A DNA stretch of 9,792 bases. Origin: Actinomycetes bacterium. GTDB lineage: Bacteria > Actinomycetota > Aquicultoria > CAJVYJ01 > JAUVQD01. The stretch spans positions 1 through 9,792 of the forward strand of contig JAUVQD010000025.1 in the NCBI GenBank assembly GCA_030598355.1, written 5' to 3'. This document shows, one piece after another, positions 1 to 6,364 of this stretch. Numbering within the stretch: the first letter of the stretch is position 1; each line of letters starts with the position of its first letter. A program made the translations under genes and the position numbers. A model generated the notes under the pieces. It saw only the letters and a list, made by a program, of their open reading frames with translations, was not told the DNA's origin and made no database searches.

Positions 1-26
1 GATTTATAGAAAAGAGGAAATACAGC

Positions 27-1940
27 TTGCAGAAGGTACTTAAGAGTGCTGGTTTTTACATAGTACTCGTAATATTAATTATATTTTTCGCGAATTCATA
101 TTTTAGTAAGCCTGAACAACCAAAAACGATAACGCTCGATAAATTCGTCGCGGAAGTGCAATCCGGGGACGTCAAAGAAGTTGAGATCAAAGATCGCGAA
201 AATATTATCAATGGTATCTACAAGAATGGTACCGAGTTTAAAGCTAGTTATCCTTCGGATTACGATGTTGCCAAACTGCTGCTACAAAACAAAGTTAAAA
301 CGGAAGTAGATGTAAATGCTCAGACCCCATGGTTCAGCATCTTAATCAACTTCTTGCCGCTGATACTTATTGTCGGAATCTGGTTGTTTATGATGCAGCA
401 GATGCAAGGCGGTGGCAATAAGGTGATGAGCTTTGGCAAAAGTCGTGCCAAGAAACTAGCCAAAGACCAACCTCGTGTTTCCTTTAAAGATGTGGCGGGG
501 GTAGAAGAGGCAGTTGAAGAACTTCATGAGATAAAGGAATTTCTAGCTAACCCCGTTAAGTTTCAGTCTCTGGGCGCTAAGATCCCAAAAGGCGTTTTAC
601 TATTTGGTCCACCTGGCTCGGGCAAAACATTGTTGGCCCGCGCGGTAGCAGGCGAAGCGGGCGTGCCTTTCTTCTCAATAAGTGGCTCAGATTTTGTAGA
701 GATGTTTGTTGGTGTCGGGGCTTCGCGTGTTCGTGACCTATTTGAACAAGCAAAAACCAATTCTCCCTGCATAATCTTTATGGACGAGATAGACGCTGTT
801 GGTCGGCACAGAGGCGCCGGCTTAGGCGGTGGTCATGATGAACGTGAGCAAACGCTTAATCAATTACTTGTTGAAATGGATGGCTTTGACGTAAAAGATA
901 ATGTGATTCTCATAGCCGCGACGAACCGACCAGACATTCTTGATCCGGCGCTTCTGCGTCCGGGACGGTTTGATAGGCAGATAATGGTTCCACCACCGGA
1001 TCTCCAAGGAAGACTTGGAATTATAAAAGTTCACACCAAGGGAAAACCGCTTGAGAAAGATATTGACCTCAAAGTTCTGGCAAGAAGAACAGCCGGTTTT
1101 ACAGGCGCGGATTTAGCAAATGTGGTAAATGAGGCCGCTATCTTGGCCGCGAGACACGGCAAGAAACTTATAGATATGGAAGAAATGGAAGAAGCAACAG
1201 AGAGAGTCATAGCCGGGCCAGAGAGAAAGTCACGCTTGATTTCCGATAAAGAGAAACGACTAACTGCATATCACGAGGCGGGCCATGCTGTTGTCGCCAC
1301 CGGGTTGCCGTCGATCACTGATCCGGTCCATAAGGTCACGATAATACCTAGGGGTCGTGCTGGTGGATATACGCTGATCTTGCCGACCGAGGACAGAATG
1401 TATAGAGCGAAGAAAGAACTTCTTGACGAAGTGGCAATGTTGCTTGGCGGACGGGCGGCGGAGGAAATGTTTCTCGGTGATATCACGACGGGGGCGCAAA
1501 ATGATTTAGAGCGAGCCACAAAACTCGCGCGAAGAATGGTCTGCGAGTGGGGCATGAGCGATAAACTGGGCGCGCTAACTCTTGGCCAGAAACAACACGA
1601 GGTATTTTTGGGCAGAGACCTTTCGCATAACCCTGACTATAGCCAGGAGATCGCTTTTGAGATCGACAAAGAAATTCGACGCATCGTCGATGAGGCGATT
1701 AAAAAAGACAAAAAGATACTAAAAGAAAACGAAACGCGGCTTGAAAAGATAGTCGAGAAATTAATTGAGAAGGAAACTTTAGAAAAAGAAGAATTAGTGC
1801 AGCTATTATCCAAAAATTATGATTCCCCTAAAGGCGCGGCAGCTAGCGCTAAGGCTGAGAAGAAGACCAAGACAGCAAAGAAAACGCGTAAGCCTAAGCT
1901 TTCTGATTTGCCCGGAAAATTGAGACCGGCGGAAAGCTAA
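27..1940 (+). CDS. ftsH: ATP-dependent zinc metalloprotease FtsH
   Basis: Membrane-anchored AAA+ protease that unfolds and degrades misfolded membrane proteins and short-lived cytosolic regulators as a hexamer. The 637 residues show the full FtsH order: N-terminal membrane helix (about 9-24), extracytoplasmic segment, second helix (about 104-123), AAA domain with Walker A GPPGSGKT (194-201), Walker B ending MDEID (252-256), pore motif FVG (227-229) and second region of homology [12 protein letters not shown] (306-317), then the M41 protease domain with zinc motif HEAGH (416-420) and probable third ligand D493 in [12 protein letters not shown]. The tail after about 600 is rich in Lys and Ala, presumably disordered. 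The start is TTG; AGAGGAAA at 13-20 gives a well-spaced ribosome site, and the first residues match the usual FtsH N-terminus directly before helix 1. It is full length for the family. panB follows after 29 nt on the same strand. Identification is very secure. Confidence 0.97.
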   Translation: MQKVLKSAGFYIVLVILIIFFANSYFSKPEQPKTITLDKFVAEVQSGDVKEVEIKDRENIINGIYKNGTEFKASYPSDYDVAKLLLQNKVKTEVDVNAQTPWFSILINFLPLILIVGIWLFMMQQMQGGGNKVMSFGKSRAKKLAKDQPRVSFKDVAGVEEAVEELHEIKEFLANPVKFQSLGAKIPKGVLLFGPPGSGKTLLARAVAGEAGVPFFSISGSDFVEMFVGVGASRVRDLFEQAKTNSPCIIFMDEIDAVGRHRGAGLGGGHDEREQTLNQLLVEMDGFDVKDNVILIAATNRPDILDPALLRPGRFDRQIMVPPPDLQGRLGIIKVHTKGKPLEKDIDLKVLARRTAGFTGADLANVVNEAAILAARHGKKLIDMEEMEEATERVIAGPERKSRLISDKEKRLTAYHEAGHAVVATGLPSITDPVHKVTIIPRGRAGGYTLILPTEDRMYRAKKELLDEVAMLLGGRAAEEMFLGDITTGAQNDLERATKLARRMVCEWGMSDKLGALTLGQKQHEVFLGRDLSHNPDYSQEIAFEIDKEIRRIVDEAIKKDKKILKENETRLEKIVEKLIEKETLEKEELVQLLSKNYDSPKGAAASAKAEKKTKTAKKTRKPKLSDLPGKLRPAES

Positions 1941-1969
1941 ACAGCTTTAAACCTCCTATATCCGACCCA

Positions 1970-2818
1970 ATGAATAAAGAAAAGGTCACGACCGAAACAG
2001 TAAGAGAAAAAAAGAATGGGCCCGAGCGGATCATTGCATTAACAGCTTGGGACTATGTTAGCGCGCAAATTGTTGAGTCAGCCGGTATAGACATAGTCTT
2101 AGTAGGGGACTCGCTTTCAATGACTATAAGAGGTGACGAGAACACCTTGAGGATAACTGTTCACGATATGTTATACCACACTCAAATGGTGTCAAAAGCT
2201 TGCCAACGAGCTCTTGTAATTGCAGACATGCCGTTTATGTCCTGCCAATTAAATGAAGTACAGGCGACTAGGAACGCAGGGCGTTTTCTTAAAGCCGGCG
2301 GAGCTGGTGGAGTAAAGATCGAGGGGGGCAGGAGGATGGCCTCCACCATAGAAAAGATAACAGGAGCCGGAATTCCAGTAATGGGGCACATCGGCCTGAC
2401 CCCGCAGTCTATTCACCAAATTGGCGGGTATAAGGTACAAGGGAAATCGTTAGAACCGGCCAAGGAGCTTGTGAAAGACGCTAAAGCGCTACAAGAGGCA
2501 GGTGTTTTTTCGCTGGTTCTGGAATGTGTTCCGTCCGAGCTGGCAACTTTTATAACTGATTCAATTGATATTCCAACGATAGGCATTGGCGCCGGCGCGG
2601 GGTGTGATGGTCAGATTCAAGTCACCGCTGATGTCATCGGCTTAAAACAAGGAAGCGTCCCTAAGCACGCAAAGAAATATACTGACTTGAATCACTCTTT
2701 TGCGACAGCTGTTAAGAACTATGCCGCGGAGGTGGCCGAGGGTGCTTTTCCAGCTGAAGCAAACTGCTTCAAGAGCAGCGACGACTTAAAAGAAGCCCTC
2801 GAAAAAGAGGATATTTAA
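1970..2818 (+). CDS. panB: 3-methyl-2-oxobutanoate hydroxymethyltransferase (PanB)
   Basis: First committed enzyme of pantothenate (and so coenzyme A) synthesis: it transfers a hydroxymethyl group from 5,10-methylene-tetrahydrofolate to 2-oxoisovalerate to give ketopantoate. The 282-residue length is normal for the cytosolic TIM-barrel family. Visible family motifs are LTAWDY (24-29), VGDSLSM with metal ligand D47, ADMPFMS with D86, VKIEGG with E118, MGHIGLTPQS (138-147), LECVP with the likely catalytic E185, and IPTIGIGAGAGCDGQ (201-215). The N-terminus KVTTETVREKK matches the usual PanB start, so ATG 1970 is preferred although no good ribosome site precedes it; the upstream bases contain CCTCCT, the complement of a Shine-Dalgarno. 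It lies 29 nt after ftsH and may be cotranscribed with it. panC and panD are not in the window. Its stop overlaps the end of the opposing radical-SAM gene. Confidence 0.96.
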   Translation: MNKEKVTTETVREKKNGPERIIALTAWDYVSAQIVESAGIDIVLVGDSLSMTIRGDENTLRITVHDMLYHTQMVSKACQRALVIADMPFMSCQLNEVQATRNAGRFLKAGGAGGVKIEGGRRMASTIEKITGAGIPVMGHIGLTPQSIHQIGGYKVQGKSLEPAKELVKDAKALQEAGVFSLVLECVPSELATFITDSIDIPTIGIGAGAGCDGQIQVTADVIGLKQGSVPKHAKKYTDLNHSFATAVKNYAAEVAEGAFPAEANCFKSSDDLKEALEKEDI

Positions 2819-4146
2819 AGGGCAAGCAGGTCTCCTTTGATAGATTCCAGGTATGCATGAAGAGTTTCCTCTGCTTGATTGCAATGCGGATCATCGATTG
2901 AGCCGTTTATGCACATTGCGGCGTAAGCACAACCCCCACCACAAAATGTTGCCACCGCGCAATCACGGCACTTCTTTAACGTCATGATGCTTCTACCGTC
3001 CCACTTATCGAGAGCTTTCTGGTCGAGAACCAGATCCGGGTGGTACGAACCAACCGCCGTTCTCTGATCTCCAATTGCTTCAGCGCACAGGTAGATATTT
3101 TTATCGGTGCCAAAAGTGTAGCAACTTAAATTGTTTGACTCACAATAAAAGAAGCGCGGATAGCTGATTTGATCAGACTTAAGCGTGCTTATTATATAAT
3201 CGAGATTCCTAAAGAGGTCAGGTCGGAATATTTCGACTTCGGGAAAGTTCTTCTTTAAATCTAGCCATATCTTTGCTGTCTCATCCTCAGACAAGCGGTG
3301 GGGGACAGTCTCTCCCGTGTGGTTGTCCACCGGCGAAAGCAAAGCAGCAAAATTCTCAAATTTATCCCAACCCCTCTGTATCATAAAGTTCGCTAAATCG
3401 GTTAAGCTACCTATGTTTTCACGATCGACATTAACTCGCACGCGCACTCGAATACCTTGCGCGAGAGCATCGTCAATGCTCGAGACAATATCGACAAATG
3501 TTCCTTGGCCGCCCGCTTTCGGACGTCTTTTGTCATGAATATCCGCAGTTCCGTCAAGCGTGATTTGGAAATCTATTAGATGGTCTCGGTACGGGCGCAA
3601 AAGAGGCAGAAACTCTTTTAAGTTCACTCCATTTGTAACCGCGCTGATCGTGAATTCTCGTTTACGCGCCTCGTCCAAAATATAGGATATGATGGCGCGG
3701 TTGGCGGGCAAAAAAGGTTCACCGCCAAAAAGCTGTATTGAAGCAGGTTTATCGGTCAGCGCTTCAATGGCGCGAAAGATTGAATCGACCTCAGCGACGG
3801 TTAAAGCATGCGTTTCAACTTGCGTAAGGTCACCCTCGAAACAATAGACACATCGTAAATTACAAGCGTAAGTCGGGCAAATAACAAACATCACTGGTCT
3901 ATCAACGCCCTTAAACTTTTCAAACAAGGCCTTAAGTTTAGCTTCCTCCTCGGCCTTGGAGTTATAGATATAACCTCGATCGAGTAACGACTGATATATG
4001 GGGGCGCTTGGTGAGATCGTCTCCGGTGACTCAAAGTAACGCATGAACTCGTTATCAATTAAGTCAATCGCGCCGGTTAGGGTGTTAAGCACAATGGTTT
4101 GGTGGTCGTCAAGTTTATGCTTTACTAAATATTTTGTTAAATACAT
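2815..4146 (-). CDS. Radical SAM/SPASM enzyme, probable peptide maturase
   Basis: A 443-residue radical S-adenosylmethionine enzyme. The cluster motif CNLRCVYC supplies C95, C99 and C102 (CX3CX2C); GGEP at 141-144 binds SAM. The C-terminus is a SPASM domain for auxiliary iron-sulfur clusters: C335, C342 and C354, then CX2CX5CX3C at C393, C396, C402 and C406, and late C412 and C422. About 90 residues precede the radical-SAM core; VLNTLTGAIDLID (19-31) and LLDRGYIY (54-61) resemble the leader-binding, PqqD-like N-terminal region of RiPP maturases, which is inference. Such enzymes install thioether or carbon-carbon crosslinks in short peptides; anaerobic sulfatase maturases share SPASM but usually lack this extension, and no sulfatase is nearby. 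ATG 4146 has TAAGGGGA at 4151-4158 as ribosome site. It diverges from the M56 protease gene and lies 1.4 kb from the Cys/Trp-rich peptide gene. Exact substrate and chemistry cannot be read from sequence. Confidence 0.9.
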   Translation of the reverse strand: MYLTKYLVKHKLDDHQTIVLNTLTGAIDLIDNEFMRYFESPETISPSAPIYQSLLDRGYIYNSKAEEEAKLKALFEKFKGVDRPVMFVICPTYACNLRCVYCFEGDLTQVETHALTVAEVDSIFRAIEALTDKPASIQLFGGEPFLPANRAIISYILDEARKREFTISAVTNGVNLKEFLPLLRPYRDHLIDFQITLDGTADIHDKRRPKAGGQGTFVDIVSSIDDALAQGIRVRVRVNVDRENIGSLTDLANFMIQRGWDKFENFAALLSPVDNHTGETVPHRLSEDETAKIWLDLKKNFPEVEIFRPDLFRNLDYIISTLKSDQISYPRFFYCESNNLSCYTFGTDKNIYLCAEAIGDQRTAVGSYHPDLVLDQKALDKWDGRSIMTLKKCRDCAVATFCGGGCAYAAMCINGSIDDPHCNQAEETLHAYLESIKGDLLAL

Positions 4147-4204
4147 AAGATCCCCTTAAGCAAGATTTGAGAAGGAATTGATTCCGCGCTTTTCGTTTGA
4201 TAAA

Positions 4205-4240
4205 CAAGCGCTTGAAATATAATATTAATGATACTACAAT
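4205..4240 (+). promoter_or_regulatory. Probable sigma70-type promoter for the M56 protease gene, with palindrome
   Basis: TTGAAA at 4212-4217 and TACAAT at 4235-4240 are separated by exactly 17 nt, each one base off the sigma70 consensus. The 10-bp perfect palindrome CAAGCGCTTG (4205-4214) overlaps the -35 box and could be an operator. Transcription would start near 4247, giving a leader of about 125 nt before the M56 start. Confidence 0.6.
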
Positions 4241-4259
4241 CTTAATAGGCTTTAGACAA
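4231..4259 (-). promoter_or_regulatory. Probable promoter for the radical SAM gene
   Basis: Read on the minus strand, TTGTCT (4259-4254) and TAGTAT (4236-4231) are 17 nt apart, each matching four of six consensus bases. Its -10 box overlaps the -10 box of the plus-strand promoter by two bases, so the two divergent promoters should compete for or share polymerase. The leader would be about 75-80 nt. This one is weaker by consensus than the plus-strand promoter. Confidence 0.4.
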
Positions 4260-4329
4260 TTGCATTTTTCTAAATAGACCAAATTTGCAAAATTGAACAC
4301 TTAAGAAATCTTACTTAGTTGCTCTAATA

Positions 4330-4345
4330 AAAGTAAAGTTACTTT
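4330..4345. promoter_or_regulatory. Inverted repeat in the M56 leader, possible operator
   Basis: AAAGTAA (4330-4336) and TTACTTT (4339-4345) form a perfect 7-bp inverted repeat around two bases. A shorter one, TAAGA-AA-TCTTA, lies at 4302-4313. Both sit between the predicted plus-strand promoter and the M56 start. Such compact dyads are typical of dimeric regulator sites, but AT-rich DNA gives some by chance and no binding protein is identified. Confidence 0.3.
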
Positions 4346-4373
4346 CTGTTTCTGCTGTTCAGGAAAGATGGTT

Positions 4374-5447
4374 ATGTTTGATCAGATAGCCACGAATACA
4401 GTAATTGATGACATCGCGCTTAGGGTCCTGCTTAGTATAACGACGGGCGCATTTTGGCTCGTTATAATCCTAGTCATCCTCCGTCTATTTAAAATCAGGA
4501 ACCCGAATGTAAAATATTTTCTGCTTACCATACCGTTACTTAAAAGTCTTCTGGCTTTGGTCAGAAGTTTGCCTCATTTTTCGGACTTCCAGGGGATTTT
4601 CATCATAAGCGCCAAACTCCCAAATCTCGGCAGGTTTTTGCCGTCAGTCGACTGGAAGAGCGCAGACTTGTTATATGGCAGCTACTTTCAGCCGACAACG
4701 ACAATTTCTCCGTCAACTATTTTAGCTATTCTGGCGGCGAGTTTGATTTTTACGGCCTGGAGAATGGTTGGTATGGTTAGGTTTGTCAGACTAATAAACA
4801 AATCACGAGAGGTAGACCGGGCAGAAAACAGGTTCTTGTTTGACGTCCTCGACAAGCTAGTTGAAGAATACGGGATTTCCTACCCAAAAGTGATTTTATT
4901 GGAAACATGCGCCGCCCCCTTCACTATCGGTCTCAAGAATCCGATAATCGCTCTTTCAGCCGATCTTATTGATCAATTGGAAACCTCGGAGATGGAGGCG
5001 GTCCTGCGCCATGAGGCGGCTCATATAAGCAGACATGATCACCTGTATCATTGGCTAGCCGTAATAATACGAGACATTCTGTTCTTTAATCCGATTATAC
5101 ATTATTTGCTTCCGAGACTGGTCTTTGAGAGGGAAAGGGCCTGCGACTATTTGGCTACGCTTAAGAGCAGACGCAGGGTCTTGGCAAAGAGCCTTGTCAA
5201 GGTTGCGGAAATACAAGCGGCTCAACCGGTCTCACCGCTGATTAGGCTTTATGCTCCTCAAGGGTTCATCCCAAACGCTCACTTCTATTTCAAAAGACGC
5301 GTAAAGGAGCTTCTTGAGCCGAAGACCGCTTATATAATGCCAGGACATATTAAAAGGCTTCTTTGGCCCGCACTTATACTGGCATTGATAACTCTAGATA
5401 TACACTTAGTCACAACCGTTAAAAAGTTTATTCTGGTCTTAAGCTAG
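4374..5447 (+). CDS. M56 family (BlaR1/MecR1-type) membrane zinc metalloprotease
   Basis: An integral-membrane metalloprotease of family M56. Numbered from the second ATG, hydrophobic segments lie near 15-38, 45-64, 113-132 and 330-350. The cytosolic protease domain contains zinc motif HEAAH (213-217), and FERERACDYLA (251-261) supplies the third-ligand glutamate and the conserved CD pair seen in M56 proteins. It ends soon after the last helix, so the penicillin-binding sensor domain of BlaR1 is absent, and no BlaI/MecI repressor gene is nearby. Two ATGs lie six bases apart; AGGA at 4361-4364 is too close to ATG 4368 but nine bases from ATG 4374, so 4374 is preferred. The gene diverges from the radical-SAM gene and precedes the small Cys/Trp-rich peptide gene by 88 nt on the same strand. 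It may cleave a leader peptide or a membrane-bound regulator; that is inference. Family assignment is firm, substrate unknown. Confidence 0.88.
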   Translation: MFDQIATNTVIDDIALRVLLSITTGAFWLVIILVILRLFKIRNPNVKYFLLTIPLLKSLLALVRSLPHFSDFQGIFIISAKLPNLGRFLPSVDWKSADLLYGSYFQPTTTISPSTILAILAASLIFTAWRMVGMVRFVRLINKSREVDRAENRFLFDVLDKLVEEYGISYPKVILLETCAAPFTIGLKNPIIALSADLIDQLETSEMEAVLRHEAAHISRHDHLYHWLAVIIRDILFFNPIIHYLLPRLVFERERACDYLATLKSRRRVLAKSLVKVAEIQAAQPVSPLIRLYAPQGFIPNAHFYFKRRVKELLEPKTAYIMPGHIKRLLWPALILALITLDIHLVTTVKKFILVLS

Positions 5448-5483
5448 TATTTCGCTAATTCCTTAAAACAATTGCTTTGTCCC

Positions 5484-5513
5484 TAGACAGAGAGCGTACT
5501 AATAACATAGTAT
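5484..5513 (+). promoter_or_regulatory. Possible promoter of the small peptide gene
   Basis: TAGACA (5484-5489) and TAGTAT (5508-5513) are 18 nt apart and match nine of twelve consensus bases. An inverted repeat TACTA-N6-TAGTA (5497-5512) overlaps the -10 box. Transcription would start near 5520, directly before the ribosome site, giving a very short leader. A competing reading is TTGTCC (5477-5482) with TAATAA (5500-5505), spacer 17. Readthrough from the M56 gene is equally possible, since no terminator is seen between them. Confidence 0.3.
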
Positions 5514-5520
5514 GGTCTTT

Positions 5521-5529
5521 AAGGAGGTG
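5521..5529 (+). promoter_or_regulatory. Near-perfect Shine-Dalgarno of the small peptide gene
   Basis: AAGGAGGTG is complementary to the 16S rRNA 3' end over its whole length, and the AGG ends 8 nt before ATG 5536. It is the strongest ribosome site in the window and is the main evidence that the 36-codon ORF behind it is translated, probably at a high level. Confidence 0.75.
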
Positions 5530-5535
5530 CAGAGC

Positions 5536-5646
5536 ATGAGACCTGTTAATTCCAATGAGAGGCTATGGTCTGAGGTTTCCGACGACAAAGTAACACGCGG
5601 CAGTCATTGTTGTTGGAATATCGCTTGGTGCTGGTTCTGGGGCTAA
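5536..5646 (+). CDS. Small Cys/Trp-rich peptide, candidate RiPP precursor
   Basis: A 36-codon ORF (ATG to TAA). The N-terminal 23 residues are polar and charged, starting MRPVNSNERLWSEVS, and read like a leader. The C-terminal 13, HCCWNIAWCWFWG, hold three Cys, four Trp and one Phe, a composition very unlike an ordinary protein end and typical of a modified core peptide. RGS before the HCC could be the leader/core boundary (inference). The ribosome site is near consensus. Neighbours support the call: an M56 protease gene 88 nt upstream on the same strand, and a SPASM radical-SAM peptide-maturase-like enzyme next to that. Radical-SAM maturases are known to make thioether bonds from Cys or crosslinks at aromatic residues; both residue types are present, so the chemistry is open. 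I do not recognise this precursor family. Alternatives are an unmodified small membrane-active peptide, or a chance ORF, which the ribosome site argues against. Confidence 0.7.
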   Translation: MRPVNSNERLWSEVSDDKVTRGSHCCWNIAWCWFWG

Positions 5647-5706
5647 AACTTTAAAGCGCTGTCTTGGTTGGGGGGTTGCTTCATCTTTTGGGAGGGAAGA
5701 CAGCGC
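5645..5706 (-). terminator. Probable intrinsic terminator after the response regulator gene
   Basis: A perfect 10-bp stem (5697-5706 with 5656-5665; GCGCTGTCTT and AAGACAGCGC) starts three bases after the response-regulator stop. On the minus strand it is followed by TTTAAAGTTTT, a broken U-tract. The 31-nt loop is larger than usual. For plus-strand transcripts of the peptide gene the same stem lies just after the stop but has no U-tract, so there it may only protect the 3' end or terminate weakly. Confidence 0.5.
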
Positions 5707-5708
5707 GC

Positions 5709-6359
5709 CTAGTCCACAAGGCCTTCTTTTACCGCCATCAAAGCCGCTGAGGTTCTATCGTTTATGTGAAGTTTCCTGAATATGTGGCTGAGATGATTCT
5801 TCACCGTTTTGTCGCTAATGAAAAGTTGAGCGGCGATTTCCTTGTTACTCATTGCCTTAGCGATGCACGCCAATACTTCTTTTTCACGAGACGTCAATGC
5901 TTCATAATGTTTTGCTTTTTCATCATCGTGTCTCTGAATATTTGAGAATTCGTGAAGCAATTTCGAGGCCATTGAGGGTTGCAGGAGAGATAGTCCGTCT
6001 TTGGCAGCCCTTATTACCTGTATCAGCTCTTGCGGCGCGCGACTTTTTAAAAGGTATCCGATAGCCCCGGCTTTAATTGCTTCAAACAAGAATTGTTCCT
6101 CTTCATGCATCGTGAGCATAACAACGGTCGCCCCGCTATCAGCTTCTTTTATCTTTCTGGTCGCTTCAATACCATCCATCTCCGGCATCTGGATGTCCAT
6201 CAAAATAACATCATAGTCAAGGCTTCCACCCAGCTCTACTGCTTGTTTGCCGTTTTCAGCTTCGCCGACAACTTTCATGCCCGCTTCCTCAAGTATTCTT
6301 CTTAACCCCTGTCTCATTAGCGTGTGATCGTCTACGATTAAAACAGATATGGTTTCCAT
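5709..6359 (-). CDS. NarL/LuxR-family response regulator
   Basis: A 216-residue DNA-binding response regulator. The receiver domain (about 4-120) shows the acidic pair D10/D11, phosphoacceptor D55 in VILMDIQMPEMDG, T83 and K105. The C-terminal LuxR-type helix-turn-helix (about 154-212) is complete: LTSREKEVLACIAKAMSNKE followed by IAAQLFISDKTVKNHLSHIF. Phosphorylation by the neighbouring kinase should promote dimerisation and DNA binding. The start ATG 6359 lies 5 nt after the kinase stop, with AAAGGAGC inside the end of the kinase gene as ribosome site, so the two are cotranscribed and probably translationally coupled. The arrangement is like LiaRS, NarXL and DevRS systems; specific orthology cannot be decided. 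It converges on the small peptide gene, ending 62 nt from its stop. The peptide and M56 promoters are candidate targets, which is inference. Confidence 0.95.
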   Translation of the reverse strand: METISVLIVDDHTLMRQGLRRILEEAGMKVVGEAENGKQAVELGGSLDYDVILMDIQMPEMDGIEATRKIKEADSGATVVMLTMHEEEQFLFEAIKAGAIGYLLKSRAPQELIQVIRAAKDGLSLLQPSMASKLLHEFSNIQRHDDEKAKHYEALTSREKEVLACIAKAMSNKEIAAQLFISDKTVKNHLSHIFRKLHINDRTSAALMAVKEGLVD

Positions 6360-6364
6360 GATTC

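Noticed and set aside
1260..1555. Minus-strand ORFs of 79 and 94 codons inside ftsH
   Set aside because: They are antisense shadows of the conserved FtsH protease domain without ribosome sites or protein-like features.
2815..4146. Anaerobic sulfatase-maturing enzyme as the identity of the radical-SAM protein
   Set aside because: SPASM cysteines are shared, but the roughly 90-residue N-terminal extension, the absence of a sulfatase and the adjacent Cys/Trp-rich peptide favour a peptide maturase. It is not fully excluded.
4115..4300. A 61-codon minus-strand ORF covering the divergent promoter region
   Set aside because: It overlaps the maturase start in another frame, lies on promoter elements and has no good ribosome site; its residues look like translated AT-rich intergenic DNA.
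5656..5706. G-quadruplex in the G-rich loop of the hairpin
   Set aside because: The plus strand has one run of six G and two runs of three near the far end, not four suitably spaced tracts; the hairpin explains the region better.
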